NCBI RefSeq assembly: GCF_001264245.1
Contig: NZ_CP011339.1
Coordinates: forward strand, 4,836,001-4,900,000
DNA from: Microcystis panniformis FACHB-1757
GTDB lineage: Bacteria > Cyanobacteriota > Cyanobacteriia > Cyanobacteriales > Microcystaceae
Direction of reading: 5' to 3'
DNA: 64,000 bases
Shown here: positions 1-10,900 of the stretch, piece after piece
Numbering within the stretch: position 1 is the first letter of the stretch
Layout of the letters: every line of letters starts with the position of its first letter
Notes under the pieces: generated by a model
Database searches by the model: none
What the model was told of the DNA's origin: nothing
Seen by the model: the letters and a program-made list of their open reading frames with translations, nothing else
Position numbers and translations under genes: made by a program

Positions 1-966
1 TGGGGAAATGATTACCGTCCGGGGACTGCTAAGGATAACTTTATCTACACCCGTGAACAGTTGCAAGAGTTAGGACAGTTATCTCCGGGGGGATGGATGG
101 GAGGATTACGCACCGAAACCCTCGCGAGGGGCGAAGAACACGCCATTTCCTACTATTATTGGTTAGTAGAAGGAACCACCGATTCCCAGTTAGGAGACGG
201 GGTAAAAGTTCCCCATTTGAATAACCGTTATCTGTCCGGTTTTGATTCTCCCATGGGAACTGCCCACGGTTTGTCAAAATATCCCTATATTCGGGAAGCA
301 AGACGGATTATCGGTCGTCCTTCCCTGACTTTCCCCGCTGGTTTTACCGTCACAGAAATCGATATTTCCCGACAAAATTTTCAAAGTGATTTCTATCGTC
401 AAAATCTTTCTCCGGCAGAATATCGGCGCTTAATTGCCACCTTGGCAGGATTAGAGGGATTTTCCGTACTTGATGGCACATTATCCCCCGATCAGGCCGT
501 TAAACGCAAGCGCTCTACCATTTACCCCGATTCCGTCGGTATCGGTCACTATGCGATTGATTTTCATCCCTGCATGACGGAACATCCCCCCGAAAAACCG
601 GGTAATACAGAAAAAGCAGGAGAAAGACAGGGACAGGGCCAAGCTTATCCTTTTGAGATACCTTTAAGGGCTATAATTCCCCAAAAAATCGATAATTTAC
701 TGATAGCGGGTAAAAGTATCGCTCTCAGTCATATTGCCGCGGCCGCCTATCGTGTCCATTCCTTCGAGTGGTCCTCTGGGGTAGCTGCTGGCATCACGGC
801 AGTGTATGCTTTAGATAATAATGTACTGCCCTATCAATTAGTAGAAAGTGATTTTCTCATCGGGAATAAACAATTGCGAGAATTACGGCAAAAAATCGAC
901 GCAAGTGGTAATCCAACTGTGTTCCCCGATGCCTCAATTTTCCGGTCGATGGATGATTGGTATTAA
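1..966 (+). CDS. FAD-dependent oxidoreductase, C-terminal part (partial)
   Basis: The reading frame is open from base 1 and its start lies left of the window, so only the last 321 residues are visible. They resemble the C-terminal half of the FAD_oxidored family (flavin-dependent oxidoreductases, substrate unknown). Supporting motifs are the SGFDSPMGTAHGLSKYPYIREARRI region, IGHYAIDFHP, and the closing flavin-domain motif NLLIAGKSIALSHIAAAAYRVHS. An internal TTG at 61 is not the real start, because the upstream codons continue the same protein (WGNDYRPGTAKDNF). The gene converges on mcyC, with a hairpin between them. Published Microcystis mcy clusters have genes named uma beside mcyC; this may be uma1, but that is from memory. 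The family call is fairly sure and the substrate is unknown. Confidence 0.72.
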   Translation, partial: WGNDYRPGTAKDNFIYTREQLQELGQLSPGGWMGGLRTETLARGEEHAISYYYWLVEGTTDSQLGDGVKVPHLNNRYLSGFDSPMGTAHGLSKYPYIREARRIIGRPSLTFPAGFTVTEIDISRQNFQSDFYRQNLSPAEYRRLIATLAGLEGFSVLDGTLSPDQAVKRKRSTIYPDSVGIGHYAIDFHPCMTEHPPEKPGNTEKAGERQGQGQAYPFEIPLRAIIPQKIDNLLIAGKSIALSHIAAAAYRVHSFEWSSGVAAGITAVYALDNNVLPYQLVESDFLIGNKQLRELRQKIDASGNPTVFPDASIFRSMDDWY

Positions 967-968
967 TT

Positions 969-1002
969 AGGGTTTGCTGAAAAAACTTTTTCAGCAGACC
1001 CT
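969..1002. terminator. Hairpin between convergent genes, likely bidirectional terminator
   Basis: A 15-bp stem, GGGTTTGCTGAAAAA paired with TTTTTCAGCAGACCC, with one G-T wobble and a loop of about two bases, lies just after the oxidoreductase stop. The A-rich and T-rich inner arms mean a U run follows the structure poorly, so it may also be a dispersed repeat. Its position between two converging genes fits transcription termination on both strands. Confidence 0.55.
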
Positions 1003-1058
1003 AGGTACTGCTCATCCATGTCTCTCAGATTGCCCGATTTCGTCCCCCCCCTCAACGG

Positions 1059-3239
1059 TTACGACTGTTTTGGGTTGAGAATACTATTAATAATCAGAGC
1101 GTTTTTGGGAAGATAAGGAGGATCAATCATTTCACGATGAATACCAGTGGCATAATGATTGATTCTTTCCCCTTTTGTTGCTTGTGTCCAATCATCTTGA
1201 GCTTCATAGTTTCCCTCAGCACGAATCAAATGAATAGTCCCTTGAATTTGTACATTTTTTAAGTCAGAATTCCAAAGAAAATTAAAGTATTCCCACACTT
1301 GATTATAAGTGCGATTGCGGAGTTTTTGATTCTCTAAAAAGTAACCTCTTAATTCCTGACGTTTGGGATTTAATAAGAAAGCATCAACCCCTTCTTGAAT
1401 CTCTGACATATCAGCTTTTTTAGCCTCACGTCCTCCTCTGTAAGTATCCAGTAAAATGACATCAGAAACAACTCTCCCTCGACTTTCTAATTGTTGCGCC
1501 ATTAACATCGCTAAAAATCCGCCGGCGGAATGTCCCATTAATTTTATATCTTGATTCTGAGCCAAATCCTCAATTAATTCAGCGTATTTTTCTAACATTA
1601 ATTCATCGCTAATATACCGGAAAGTATAAATAGCATAATTCGTTAGATACTCTGCTAAATTGGCATAAGCAGCAGCGAAACCAAGGGCGGGGGGAAATAA
1701 AAAGACGGCCTTTTCTTGCTCCTTATTAAACACCACATAAGGGCGTTCTTTCGGTTGAATATTCATCTCTTGAGCATAGATAATATAATCGCTTAATTCG
1801 GCTACTGTTGGCTTTTCATAAATCATTGATAAAGGAATTTCTATGGCCATTTTTTCATAAATTAAAGCCATAAGATTCATAGCTTGTAAGGAATGACCCC
1901 CCAACTCAAAGAAGTTATCATTAACCCCTATCTTGCCAGCTTGTAGAAGTTGTTGCCAAAGGCTTACTAAGATAGTTTCCGTTGAATTGCGGGGGGCTAA
2001 ATAGGGTGATTCAACTAGAGAAGTCTCATCCGGTATAGGCAATTTATGAACGTCTATTTTCCCATTAGGATTTAAGGGAAAATCCGACAACATGACAAAG
2101 GCAGAAGGGATCATGTAAACGGGTAATTTCTGCTGTAAGAAACGACGCAAATCCTGGGAAGTTAATAAAGTATCTTTTCTGATTACATAAGCAACTAACC
2201 GTTGATTATATAAGGTATCTTCCCGCATAATCACAACAGTTTGTTCAACGTTGGGATGAGTTTCTAAAACTGTCTGAATTTCTCCTAATTCAATGCGTAA
2301 ACCTCTCAGCTTGACTTGATTATCAATCCGTCCTAAATATTCAATGTTTCCATCAGGAAGATAGCGAGCTAAATCCCCGGTTTTATATAATTTCCCCTGA
2401 GCAAAAGGATGAGGAATAAATTTTTCAGCCGTTAATTCAGGTTGGTTGAGGTATCCACGCGCTAAACCCATTCCACCAATATGTAATTCTCCAGCAACAC
2501 CAATAGGAACCGGTTGGAGATAACTGTCGAGGATATAAACTTGGGCATTAGCAATGGGACGTCCAATAGGAATTAACTGGGAATTTGGCTGACAGCACCA
2601 GACAGTAGCATCAACGGCGGCTTCTGTTGGTCCATAAGCGTTATATAATTCACAGTTTAACTGCTGAAAAAATCGTTGATTGAGTTCATAAGATAAGGCT
2701 TCTCCCCCGGCAATTACTCGTTTTAAACAGTGGCAATCTTTGCTCTTGGGATGTTGCAGAAAAACTCGCAATATTGAGGGAACACAAGTGAAATAAGTTA
2801 CCTGTTCTTGCACAATTAAATCTATTAAATAATCTATATCTTTATACCCGTCAGGTTTAGCCACGACTAGGGTAGCACCAGATGTTAAAGATGAGAAAAC
2901 TTCCCAAACTGAAACATCAAAACTAAAGGGAGTAATTTGGAGAATGCGATCTTCAGAGTTAAGATTATAATTGTCAATATTGTATTTTAGAGTATTGCAA
3001 ATTCCTTGATGAATATTCATCACACCTTTAGGTTTTCCTGTTGAACCCGAAGTGTATATAACATAAGCTAAATTTTCTGGTTTAACTGGAGAGGTCAAAT
3101 TCTCTTGACTATAATTAGCTATCTTTAACCAATCTGTATCTAAACACAGTATTTCGGCTTGATTTTCGGGCAGAAATTGAACTAAAGATTGCTGAGTTAA
3201 CAACAGAGAAATCGCCGAATCAGATATCATATAATCCAA
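1059..3239 (-). CDS. mcyC: McyC C-terminal fragment: A domain remainder, carrier domain and thioesterase
   Basis: This is the second frame of mcyC. The first in-frame start-like codon is TTG at 3239, but that codon is simply the Leu of ERLDYM in the intact protein, and no ribosome binding site is evident. It carries the A-domain core YTSGSTGKPKGV, the pocket stretches FDVSVWE, TCVPS and NAYGPTEAAVD, the carrier-domain serine in FFELGGHSLQ (about residue 452), and a type I thioesterase with the nucleophile motif GHSAGG (about residue 569). The thioesterase normally cyclises the linear heptapeptide by joining Arg to Adda. It is unlikely to be translated efficiently on its own. Confidence 0.85.
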   Translation of the reverse strand: MDYMISDSAISLLLTQQSLVQFLPENQAEILCLDTDWLKIANYSQENLTSPVKPENLAYVIYTSGSTGKPKGVMNIHQGICNTLKYNIDNYNLNSEDRILQITPFSFDVSVWEVFSSLTSGATLVVAKPDGYKDIDYLIDLIVQEQVTYFTCVPSILRVFLQHPKSKDCHCLKRVIAGGEALSYELNQRFFQQLNCELYNAYGPTEAAVDATVWCCQPNSQLIPIGRPIANAQVYILDSYLQPVPIGVAGELHIGGMGLARGYLNQPELTAEKFIPHPFAQGKLYKTGDLARYLPDGNIEYLGRIDNQVKLRGLRIELGEIQTVLETHPNVEQTVVIMREDTLYNQRLVAYVIRKDTLLTSQDLRRFLQQKLPVYMIPSAFVMLSDFPLNPNGKIDVHKLPIPDETSLVESPYLAPRNSTETILVSLWQQLLQAGKIGVNDNFFELGGHSLQAMNLMALIYEKMAIEIPLSMIYEKPTVAELSDYIIYAQEMNIQPKERPYVVFNKEQEKAVFLFPPALGFAAAYANLAEYLTNYAIYTFRYISDELMLEKYAELIEDLAQNQDIKLMGHSAGGFLAMLMAQQLESRGRVVSDVILLDTYRGGREAKKADMSEIQEGVDAFLLNPKRQELRGYFLENQKLRNRTYNQVWEYFNFLWNSDLKNVQIQGTIHLIRAEGNYEAQDDWTQATKGERINHYATGIHREMIDPPYLPKNALIINSILNPKQS

Positions 3240-4933
3240 GCGCTCAGGGGATAATTAGGATCCAAAGGAACATAAGCTCCCCCGGCTTTAATAATTCCCA
3301 ATATTCCGATGATCATCTCAAAAGAACGCTCAATAAAAATCCCCACTAATACTTCTGAAGTTACGCCTTTTTCTTTTAAATAGTGACCGACTTGATTAGC
3401 TCGATTATTTAACTCTCGATAGGTCAATTTTTCGCCGTCAAAAATAAGAGCTATTGCCTCGGGATTATCTCTAACTTTTTCTTCAAATAACTGGTGCAAA
3501 CACTGTTGAGAATAAGCGACTTCGGTTTGATTCCACTCTATTAGTAATTGATGCTGTTCTTCAGGGGTTAATAAATTAATCTCAGATAATTTACAATCGG
3601 GATTCTGAATTACACTTTTAATAATTTGTAAAAAGTGACCGTTCATTCTGGCGATGGTTTCAGGCAAAAATAAATCTGGCTCATATTCGATCACTAATGT
3701 AAGATTATGACTATCTTCAAAGAAGCTCCAAGTCATATCAAATTGAGCCATGCGTGGTTTTAAGGGATAAGGTTGATGTTCCAAACCAGGAATTTTTAAG
3801 ACAGTTTTGCTTTCTTTACCCAGTAGAGAAAACATGACATCAAATAAGGGATTTCTGGACAAATCACGTTCTAAATTGAGAGCGGATACTAATTTATCAA
3901 AAGGATAATCACGATATTCATAAGCATCAAGACAGGTGTTAGTTACTTCCCCTAAGACTTGCTTAAAAGTTACTCCCTCTGGTAATAAAGATCTCAAAGC
4001 CAAGGTGTTAACATAAAACCCGATCTGGTTTTCTAAATCAGGATGATTTCGTGCTGAAATAGGGATACCAACTACTAAATCACGCTGGCCGGTGTGGCGG
4101 TAGAGTAATATTTTAAAGAAGGTCAGTAGGGTAATAAATAGAGTCGTATTATTTTGAGTGGCAAAGGTTTGTAATTGTTGGCTAAGACTCTCACTAAATT
4201 GATAAGTGTAGGAAGCCGCTTGAGAAGATTTTACTTGAGGTCGAGGGAAGTCTATCGGTAAGTTTAAGATAGGGGGATGTTCGGCAAAAACCTCACACCA
4301 ATACTCATGTTGTTCTCTAACTTCTTCACTTTCTAACCACTGATTTTGCCAGGCCGCATAATCTTTATACTGTAGGGTAAGAGGGGGTAATTCAGCTTTT
4401 TTTTGTTGAGTATAAGCAGAGTATAATATAAAGAACTCTTGAAAGATAATATCAAGTGATTGTGCATCTCCAATAATATGATGGACAGTCAAACCAAAGA
4501 TAAATTCTTCTGAATTAATCTGCACCAATAAGACTCGAATAAGGGGCAGCTTTTCTAAACTAAAAGGTAAATTTGCCGACTCTTGAATTAAATCATCTGC
4601 CAAGAGTTCAGCATCTTTTTCTCCTCTTAAATCTTTAAAAATGATTAACTGTTCTGTGGGTATTTCCTCATGAATAACTTGCTTAATATTGCCCCCAACA
4701 CTGGTAAAAGTGGTTCTGAGAATTTCATGACGGTTCACCAGTTCTTGAAAGGCTGCTGTTAATATAGAAACATCTAACTTGCCATTAATTCTCATGGCAA
4801 GCCTAATATTATAAGCACTAGAAGATTCGCTGATATGCTGCAAAATCCAAAGCCTTCTTTGACCGTGAGAGACTTGGTAATATTTTTGTTTTTCCAGTGG
4901 GTTAATTGAGTCAGATTGTGGTAAGTTGATCAT
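3227..4933 (-). CDS. mcyC: McyC N-terminal fragment: condensation domain and start of A domain
   Basis: This 568-residue product of the first frame contains the whole condensation domain (about residues 18-450) with the active-site region HHIIGDAQS near residue 153; the usual Gly after Asp is Ala here. It also has the start of the A domain, ending shortly after the conserved AGGAYVPLDPNYP. The last residues (LSAWII) are out of frame. Translated alone it has no complete adenylation, carrier or thioesterase domain and cannot load or release anything. The ATG overlaps the mcyB stop, so translation is probably coupled to mcyB. Confidence 0.85.
   Translation of the reverse strand: MINLPQSDSINPLEKQKYYQVSHGQRRLWILQHISESSSAYNIRLAMRINGKLDVSILTAAFQELVNRHEILRTTFTSVGGNIKQVIHEEIPTEQLIIFKDLRGEKDAELLADDLIQESANLPFSLEKLPLIRVLLVQINSEEFIFGLTVHHIIGDAQSLDIIFQEFFILYSAYTQQKKAELPPLTLQYKDYAAWQNQWLESEEVREQHEYWCEVFAEHPPILNLPIDFPRPQVKSSQAASYTYQFSESLSQQLQTFATQNNTTLFITLLTFFKILLYRHTGQRDLVVGIPISARNHPDLENQIGFYVNTLALRSLLPEGVTFKQVLGEVTNTCLDAYEYRDYPFDKLVSALNLERDLSRNPLFDVMFSLLGKESKTVLKIPGLEHQPYPLKPRMAQFDMTWSFFEDSHNLTLVIEYEPDLFLPETIARMNGHFLQIIKSVIQNPDCKLSEINLLTPEEQHQLLIEWNQTEVAYSQQCLHQLFEEKVRDNPEAIALIFDGEKLTYRELNNRANQVGHYLKEKGVTSEVLVGIFIERSFEMIIGILGIIKAGGAYVPLDPNYPLSAWII
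3240..3250 (-). other. Frameshift site in mcyC
   Basis: On the minus strand the codons run AAT TAT CCC and then lose frame at CTGAGCGCTTGG. Adding one base restores Pro-x-Glu-Arg-Leu-Asp-Tyr, the normal continuation of this A-domain motif (compare YPTERL in the McyB copy). The simplest explanation is a G5 to G4 slip on the plus strand at 3247-3250. No slippery heptamer with a downstream pseudoknot was noticed that would suggest programmed frameshifting. Confidence 0.9.
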
Positions 4934-7900
4934 CGTTTTTGTCGGGATTGAATTAATACAGCTTGTTCTTTTAAAGTATTATGGGTAAAAATTTCCCGTA
5001 ATCGGAGAGAAACTCCAAATTGATTACGGATTTGTGACACTAAGCGCATCGCCTTTAGACTGTTTCCTCCTAGTTCAAAAAATGACTGATTACTGTTACT
5101 AACTTCTGCTTCTAATAACTCACCCCAAAGGGAAGCTAATAAAGCTTCTTGTGGATTAAAATCTGGGACTTGGTTAGTTGAGTCAGTAATATTTTCTTCG
5201 GGTTTTGGCAAAGCTAGACGATGAATTTTTCCATTGGGTAACAAGGGAAAAGCTTCTAACCGCATTAAAAAGCTAGGCTGCATATAAATCGGTAAGAGTT
5301 GCTTTAATTTACCTCGAATATATTCCTGATGAACTGTATCCTCTGCCTGATAATAAGCAATTACGGTTACTAATTCCTCCTTTTTATTAGCTATAACTAA
5401 AGCTTTTTCTACTCCCTCAATCCCACTGAGGACATCTTCAATCTCTCCTAATTCAATCCGTACCCCATTTAATTTAATTTGATTGTCACTGCGTCCTATT
5501 ACTTCTAAAGTTAGATCAGGAAGCAGTCTGCCTAAGTCTCCAGTACGATAAACTATATCCCTCCCCCCATTCAAAGGATTAGGCACAAAAACTGAATGAG
5601 TTAAGCTTTCATCTTGATAATAACCTTTGGTTAAATAGGGGGATTTAACGAACACTTCTCCTACTTCTCCTATTGCCCTGGCGCGATTTCCATCAACCAC
5701 TGCATAAGCGGCATCTGGCAAAGTTTGACCACCCGGAACCCGTTCATAGGGAATATTATTAGGGTTAGGAATTCGATAAAAATGCTTAACAAATGTAGTT
5801 TCACTTGCCCCATAAATATTCACAAATTCTGTCTGAGAGCCAAAAATTTGATGCCATTCAGCCAGTTCTTTCACAAATAAAGGCTCTCCTCCTAAGACAA
5901 AAATTCGCAAACTTTTCAGGAGATTATGTGCATTAACTAAACCACGCCCTATCTTTAAAAACAGACGCATTACCGAGGGGACAGTGTGTAGTAAATTGAT
6001 TTCCCATTCTCCTATTCGCAGTAATAAAAGCTCTAAGTCTTCTCGCTCTGTACTCTCTGGAATATACAGAGTTCCCCCTGAGCATAAAGTCACACAGGTT
6101 TCCCTCAAATAAGCATCAAAATTAATTTGAGCAATTTGTAAACAGCGCCAACTTTCATTAATGCCAAATTCCCGTTTTTCCCAATCAATGAAATGACGTA
6201 AGCTGCCGTGACTGCCTAAAATTGCTTTAGGTTCACCGGTTGAGCCAGAAGTAAACATAATATAATTAGAATCATCAGCATCCGGCATAGCTAGAAGGGG
6301 TTGCAGTTTGCTTAATTGGCAAGGAAACTCTTGATAATCCATGCCATTCCACTGATGATATTGCTGAATTTTATGAGCCTTAACCACTAAGATATGAGGC
6401 GGTTTTTCTAATGCGGATAGTTGGGGTTTAATCCCCTCTAAATTCTCAGCCGCAACTAAGATAATTTCGGGGCTAGTTTTAATCATCATGCGTTGCCGGC
6501 GCTCCTCGGGTTCATCTAAACGTAGAGGTAAATAGATTCCTCCGGCTTTAAATACTGCCAGCATAGCGATTAACTGACGATAATCTCCTTCTAGGAGAAC
6601 ACCACAAACCTTATCTTTTTCCACGCCTAATTCTTTTAAGGCATAAGCCCAAAAGTTAGTTAGTTCATGTAATTCTTGATAGCTAAATTTACCCCCTGGA
6701 TAAATAATCGATGTTTTCTCTGGTTTGGCTGCAACTTGGTCAATAAAATCGTGGATAATAGTACGGGTTTCTAAGCGAGGAATAGGATTGATAAAATTGG
6801 CAATAAAAGCGGTTTCTGCTGCCGATAACAAAGAAATGTCTTTGACGGGTTGGGCGGGGTTAGATAGCATTTCATTCAAGAGTTTATCGAAGTGAATGAG
6901 ACATTTTTTCATCCTCTCCTCTTGGAATAAGTCGGTGTTATAAATTAGCTCTAATCTGAGTTTTTCCTGATCTTCACTAAACACAAAAGATAGATCAAAC
7001 TTACTGGTCGGGGTCAGGGAATCTAGAGATTTTATTTGTATATTTTCCAAGCCTACAGGTTGATCAAAATTTTGCAGAAGGACTAATATATCAAACAAGG
7101 GAGTGCGGTTAATTTCTCTAGAAACAGCTAATTTTTCTACTAAAATATCAAAGGGATAATCGGAATGTTCTAAGGCTTCGGTAACGGTTTGACGAACCTT
7201 TGCGAGTAGATTTTTGTAGCCTTTTTCGGGTTCAATTTGGTCACGAATAACTAAGGTATTGAGAAATAAACCGATTAGAGATTGCAGTTGAGGATGGCTT
7301 CTGGTAGCGATTTCTGTACCAATAGTAATATCATGTTGACCACTGTAGCGATACAGTAATATTTTGACAGCCGCTACCAATGCCATGAATAGGGTGATTT
7401 CGTTTTCTTGACAAATTTTTCTTAATTTAGAAATCGTTTCTCGGTCAAATGTCCAGCTTAAATGAGAACCCTTAAACGTCTTTATTTGGGGACGTTTAAA
7501 GTCTGTCGGTAAGTGAACTCTGGTCAGTTGTCCATTGTCCAGTTTTTGCCGCCAGTAATCTAGGTTTTTTGAATTATTTTCGCTTCTTAAAAGATTATTT
7601 TGCCATCCTGCATAATCTTTATATTGTATCGGCAATGGCTCTATACTAGGCTGTAATCCTTTGGCTAAATCAGAGTAGTATTGTAAGCATTCTTTAGCTA
7701 ACAAACTCATTGACCAACCATCACAGATAATATGATGAATTTCTAACTCTAAAATATATTCATTCGGAGATAGTTTATAAATCTTAGAGCGCACCAGGGG
7801 ACTTTTCTCTAAGTCAAACGGTTTTCTCTCTTTTGCAATCGTTTCTAGGATTTCTTCATCAGGTTTATTTGTCCAGTCTTTAAATTCCCAATCAAAAGGA

Positions 7901-10900
7901 CGATTTTGCAAGATTTTCTGTTGTGGTTCTCCGTTAATTAAAATGAAAGATGTCCGCAGGGATTCATGACGGGAAATCAATAATTGTATGGCTTTTTCAA
8001 AGACATCTGGGCTAAAATCTCCTGCTATTTTGAGAGTGGAAACAATATGATAAGCTACATTATTGAGATCCATCTGTTGCAAGACATAGAAACGTCTCTG
8101 AGCATGGGATGTTTCGTAGGTTTCTTGTGCAGATACAAGGGGAATAGTGGCTACCGTCAGAGGGGTAACAGTGCTTAATAATGCTGCTTGTTCAGCAATG
8201 GTAGGATGAGCAAATACTTGTTTAATGGGCAAAGATTGCCCTAACTTTTCCTGAATTTTACTCACTAGAGAAATAGCTTTTAAGCTATGTCCTCCCAACT
8301 CAAAGAAGTTGTCACTAACCCCTATTTTGGATACCTGAAGAACATCTTGCCAAATCTGAGCTAAGAGGCTTTCTTTTTCATTTCTTGGGGCTATATAAGC
8401 AGATTCAATAATTGATGTCTCATCGGGGACGGGTAATTTTTTCCTGTCTATCTTGCCATTGTTATTTAAGGGAAAATCCGACAAGATGACAAAGGCAGAA
8501 GGCACCATATAAGCGGGGAGTTGCTGCTGTAAGAAACGACGCAGATCCTGAGGAGTTAATAAAGAATTTTTTCTGATTACATAAGCAACTAACCGTTGAT
8601 TATATAAGCTATCTTCCCGCATAATCACAACAGTTTGTTCAACGTTGGGATGAGTTTCTAAAACTGTCTGAATTTCTCCTAATTCAATGCGTAAACCTCT
8701 CAGCTTGACTTGATTATCAATCCGCCCTAAATATTCAATATTGCCGTCAGGAAGATAGCGAGCTAAATCCCCCGTTTTATATAATTTCCCCTCAGCAAAA
8801 GGGTTAGAAATAAATTTTTCTTGAGTTAATTCCAGACGATTGAGATATCCACGCGCTAAACCCATTCCACCAATATGTAATTCTCCAGCAACACCAATAG
8901 GAACCGGTTGGAGATAACTGTCGAGGATATAAACTTGGGCATTAGCAATGGGAGTTCCAATAGAAATTTGGGAATTTGGCTGACAGCACCAGATAGTAGT
9001 CTCAACCGCTACTTCTGTTGGTCCATAAGCGTTATATAATTCACAGTTTAACTGCTGAAAAAATCGTTGATTGAGTTCATAAGATAAGGCTTCTCCCCCG
9101 ACAATTACTCGTTTTAAACAGTGGCAATCTTTGCTCTTGGGATGTTGCAGAAAAACTCGCAATATTGAGGGAACACAAGTGAAATAAGTTACTTGTTCTT
9201 GCACAATTAAATCTATTAAATAATCTATATCTTTATACCCGTCAGGTTTAGCCACGACTAGAGAAGCACCAGATATTAAAGACGAAAAAATTTCCAAGAC
9301 TGAACCATCAAAACTCAAGGAAATAATTTGGAGAATGCGGTCTTCAGAGGTAATATTATAATGACCAATAGCAGATGTCAGAGTATTACAAATTCCTCTA
9401 TGAATATTCATCACGCCTTTGGGTTTTCCCGTTGAACCTGATGTATAAATAACATAGGCTAAATTCTCAGGAGTCGTTAGATTGAAGGGATTTTCTGGAC
9501 TATAGGTAGCTATCTTTTCCCAATCCCTATCTAAACACAGTAACTCGGCCCCAGTTTGGGGAAGAAAATCCCCTAAAGATTCCTGAGTTAACACCAAAGA
9601 AACACCCGAATCTGAGAGGATATCCCCCAAGCGCTCGGTAGGATAATCCGGCTCTAAAGGTACATAAGCTCCCCCGGCTTTTAATATCCCTAATAAACCG
9701 ATGACCATCTCTAGGGAACGCTCCATAAAAATCCCGACCAAACTTTCTGGACCTACACCCTTATCTCGTAAACAGTGAGCTAACTGATTGCCCCAGTTAT
9801 TTAACTGTTGATAGGTTAATTTTTGGTCTTCAAAAATAACCGCTATTCCCTGCGGATTCCGTGCAGCTTGTTCTTCAAATAATTGATGTAAAGACTTATC
9901 TAAAGGATAATCAGCCTCCGTATTGTTCCACTCTACTAATAACTGATGTTGCTCTTGGGTTGTCAATATAGGTAATTGTGTTACCCGTTGCCGAGGATCA
10001 GTAACAATTCCTGTTAAAATAGTCTGTAAATGTCCTGCCATCCGTTCAATCGTATCCTGAGTAAAACGGCTAGTATCATAGATTAACTGAATCAGTAACT
10101 CTTGTCTAGGAATAGCAACCACCGTCAAAGGATAATTAGTTTCCTCAAAATTCTCCACATCCTTAACCCTTAAGGATTGACGAGAATCTCTCGATAACGC
10201 TTCTCTGGGATAATTCTCAAAAACGACCAAACTCTCAAACAGGGGAACCCCCGGTGGAATATCACTTAATCTCTGTATTTCAGCCAGAGAAACATAAGCA
10301 TAATCCTGAATTTCTGCTTGCCTTTGCTGTAATTCCTGTAACCAAGATAGCAATAAATCTGATTCTCTGATGGAGACTCGCAGCGGCAATGTATTAATAA
10401 ATAATCCTACCCTATGTTCTACCCCTGATAAATCATGAGGGCGACCAGAAACCGTAACCCCAAATAAAACTTCTGACTCCCCACTATAGCGACTGAGAAG
10501 AATCGCCCAAGCGGCCTGTACTAGAGTAGATAAGGTCAGATTATGCTTTTGCGCCAAAGATTGCAGGTCTTTGGAGTGAGAAGCCGATAAATGACAGTTA
10601 TACTCTTTATAAGTCGGCTTACCTTCAGATTTCATTAACTGGAGTCTGTCCACCCTCAGGGGGGTGGGAGTCATAAACCCTTCAAGAGTTCGCTGCCAAA
10701 AACTCTCAGCAATAGATGGGTTTTGCTCCTGTAACCAAACAATATAATCTTGATAAGGACGCGGCAAAGGAAGATGATAACTTTTCCCTTGAATACCTGC
10801 CTCATAAAACCCTAAAACTTCTTGATAAATAATAGGCATACTCCAACCATCCAGAATAATATGATGATGATTGCAGAGGAATTTATAAGTTTGGTCCGAT

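Larger units (their letters stand above)
1059..4933 (-). pseudogene. mcyC: mcyC, microcystin synthetase C, broken by a one-base frameshift
   Basis: This is the last NRPS of the microcystin line, with domain order C-A-T-TE. It would add the arginine at position 4 and release the cyclic peptide. It starts with ATG at 4933, overlapping the mcyB stop as ATGA. The first frame ends in a TGA at 3227-3229 right after VPLDPNYP, while the adjacent frame carries the rest of the same A domain (ERLDYMISDS). The two pieces abut in the +1 relation expected from one missing base at or near the G4 tract 3247-3250. With one base restored the gene is 3876 nt (1291 codons plus stop), the length I recall for intact Microcystis mcyC. 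Everything else looks intact, so the lesion is recent or a sequencing error. The pocket residues read DVWTIGAVDK, an arginine code. Loss would abolish Arg incorporation and cyclisation. Confidence 0.93.

Noticed and set aside
3227..3260. Programmed ribosomal frameshift in mcyC
   Set aside because: The G4/C4 run is not a classic slippery heptamer, no following structure stands out, and NRPS genes are not known to use it. A one-base deletion is simpler.
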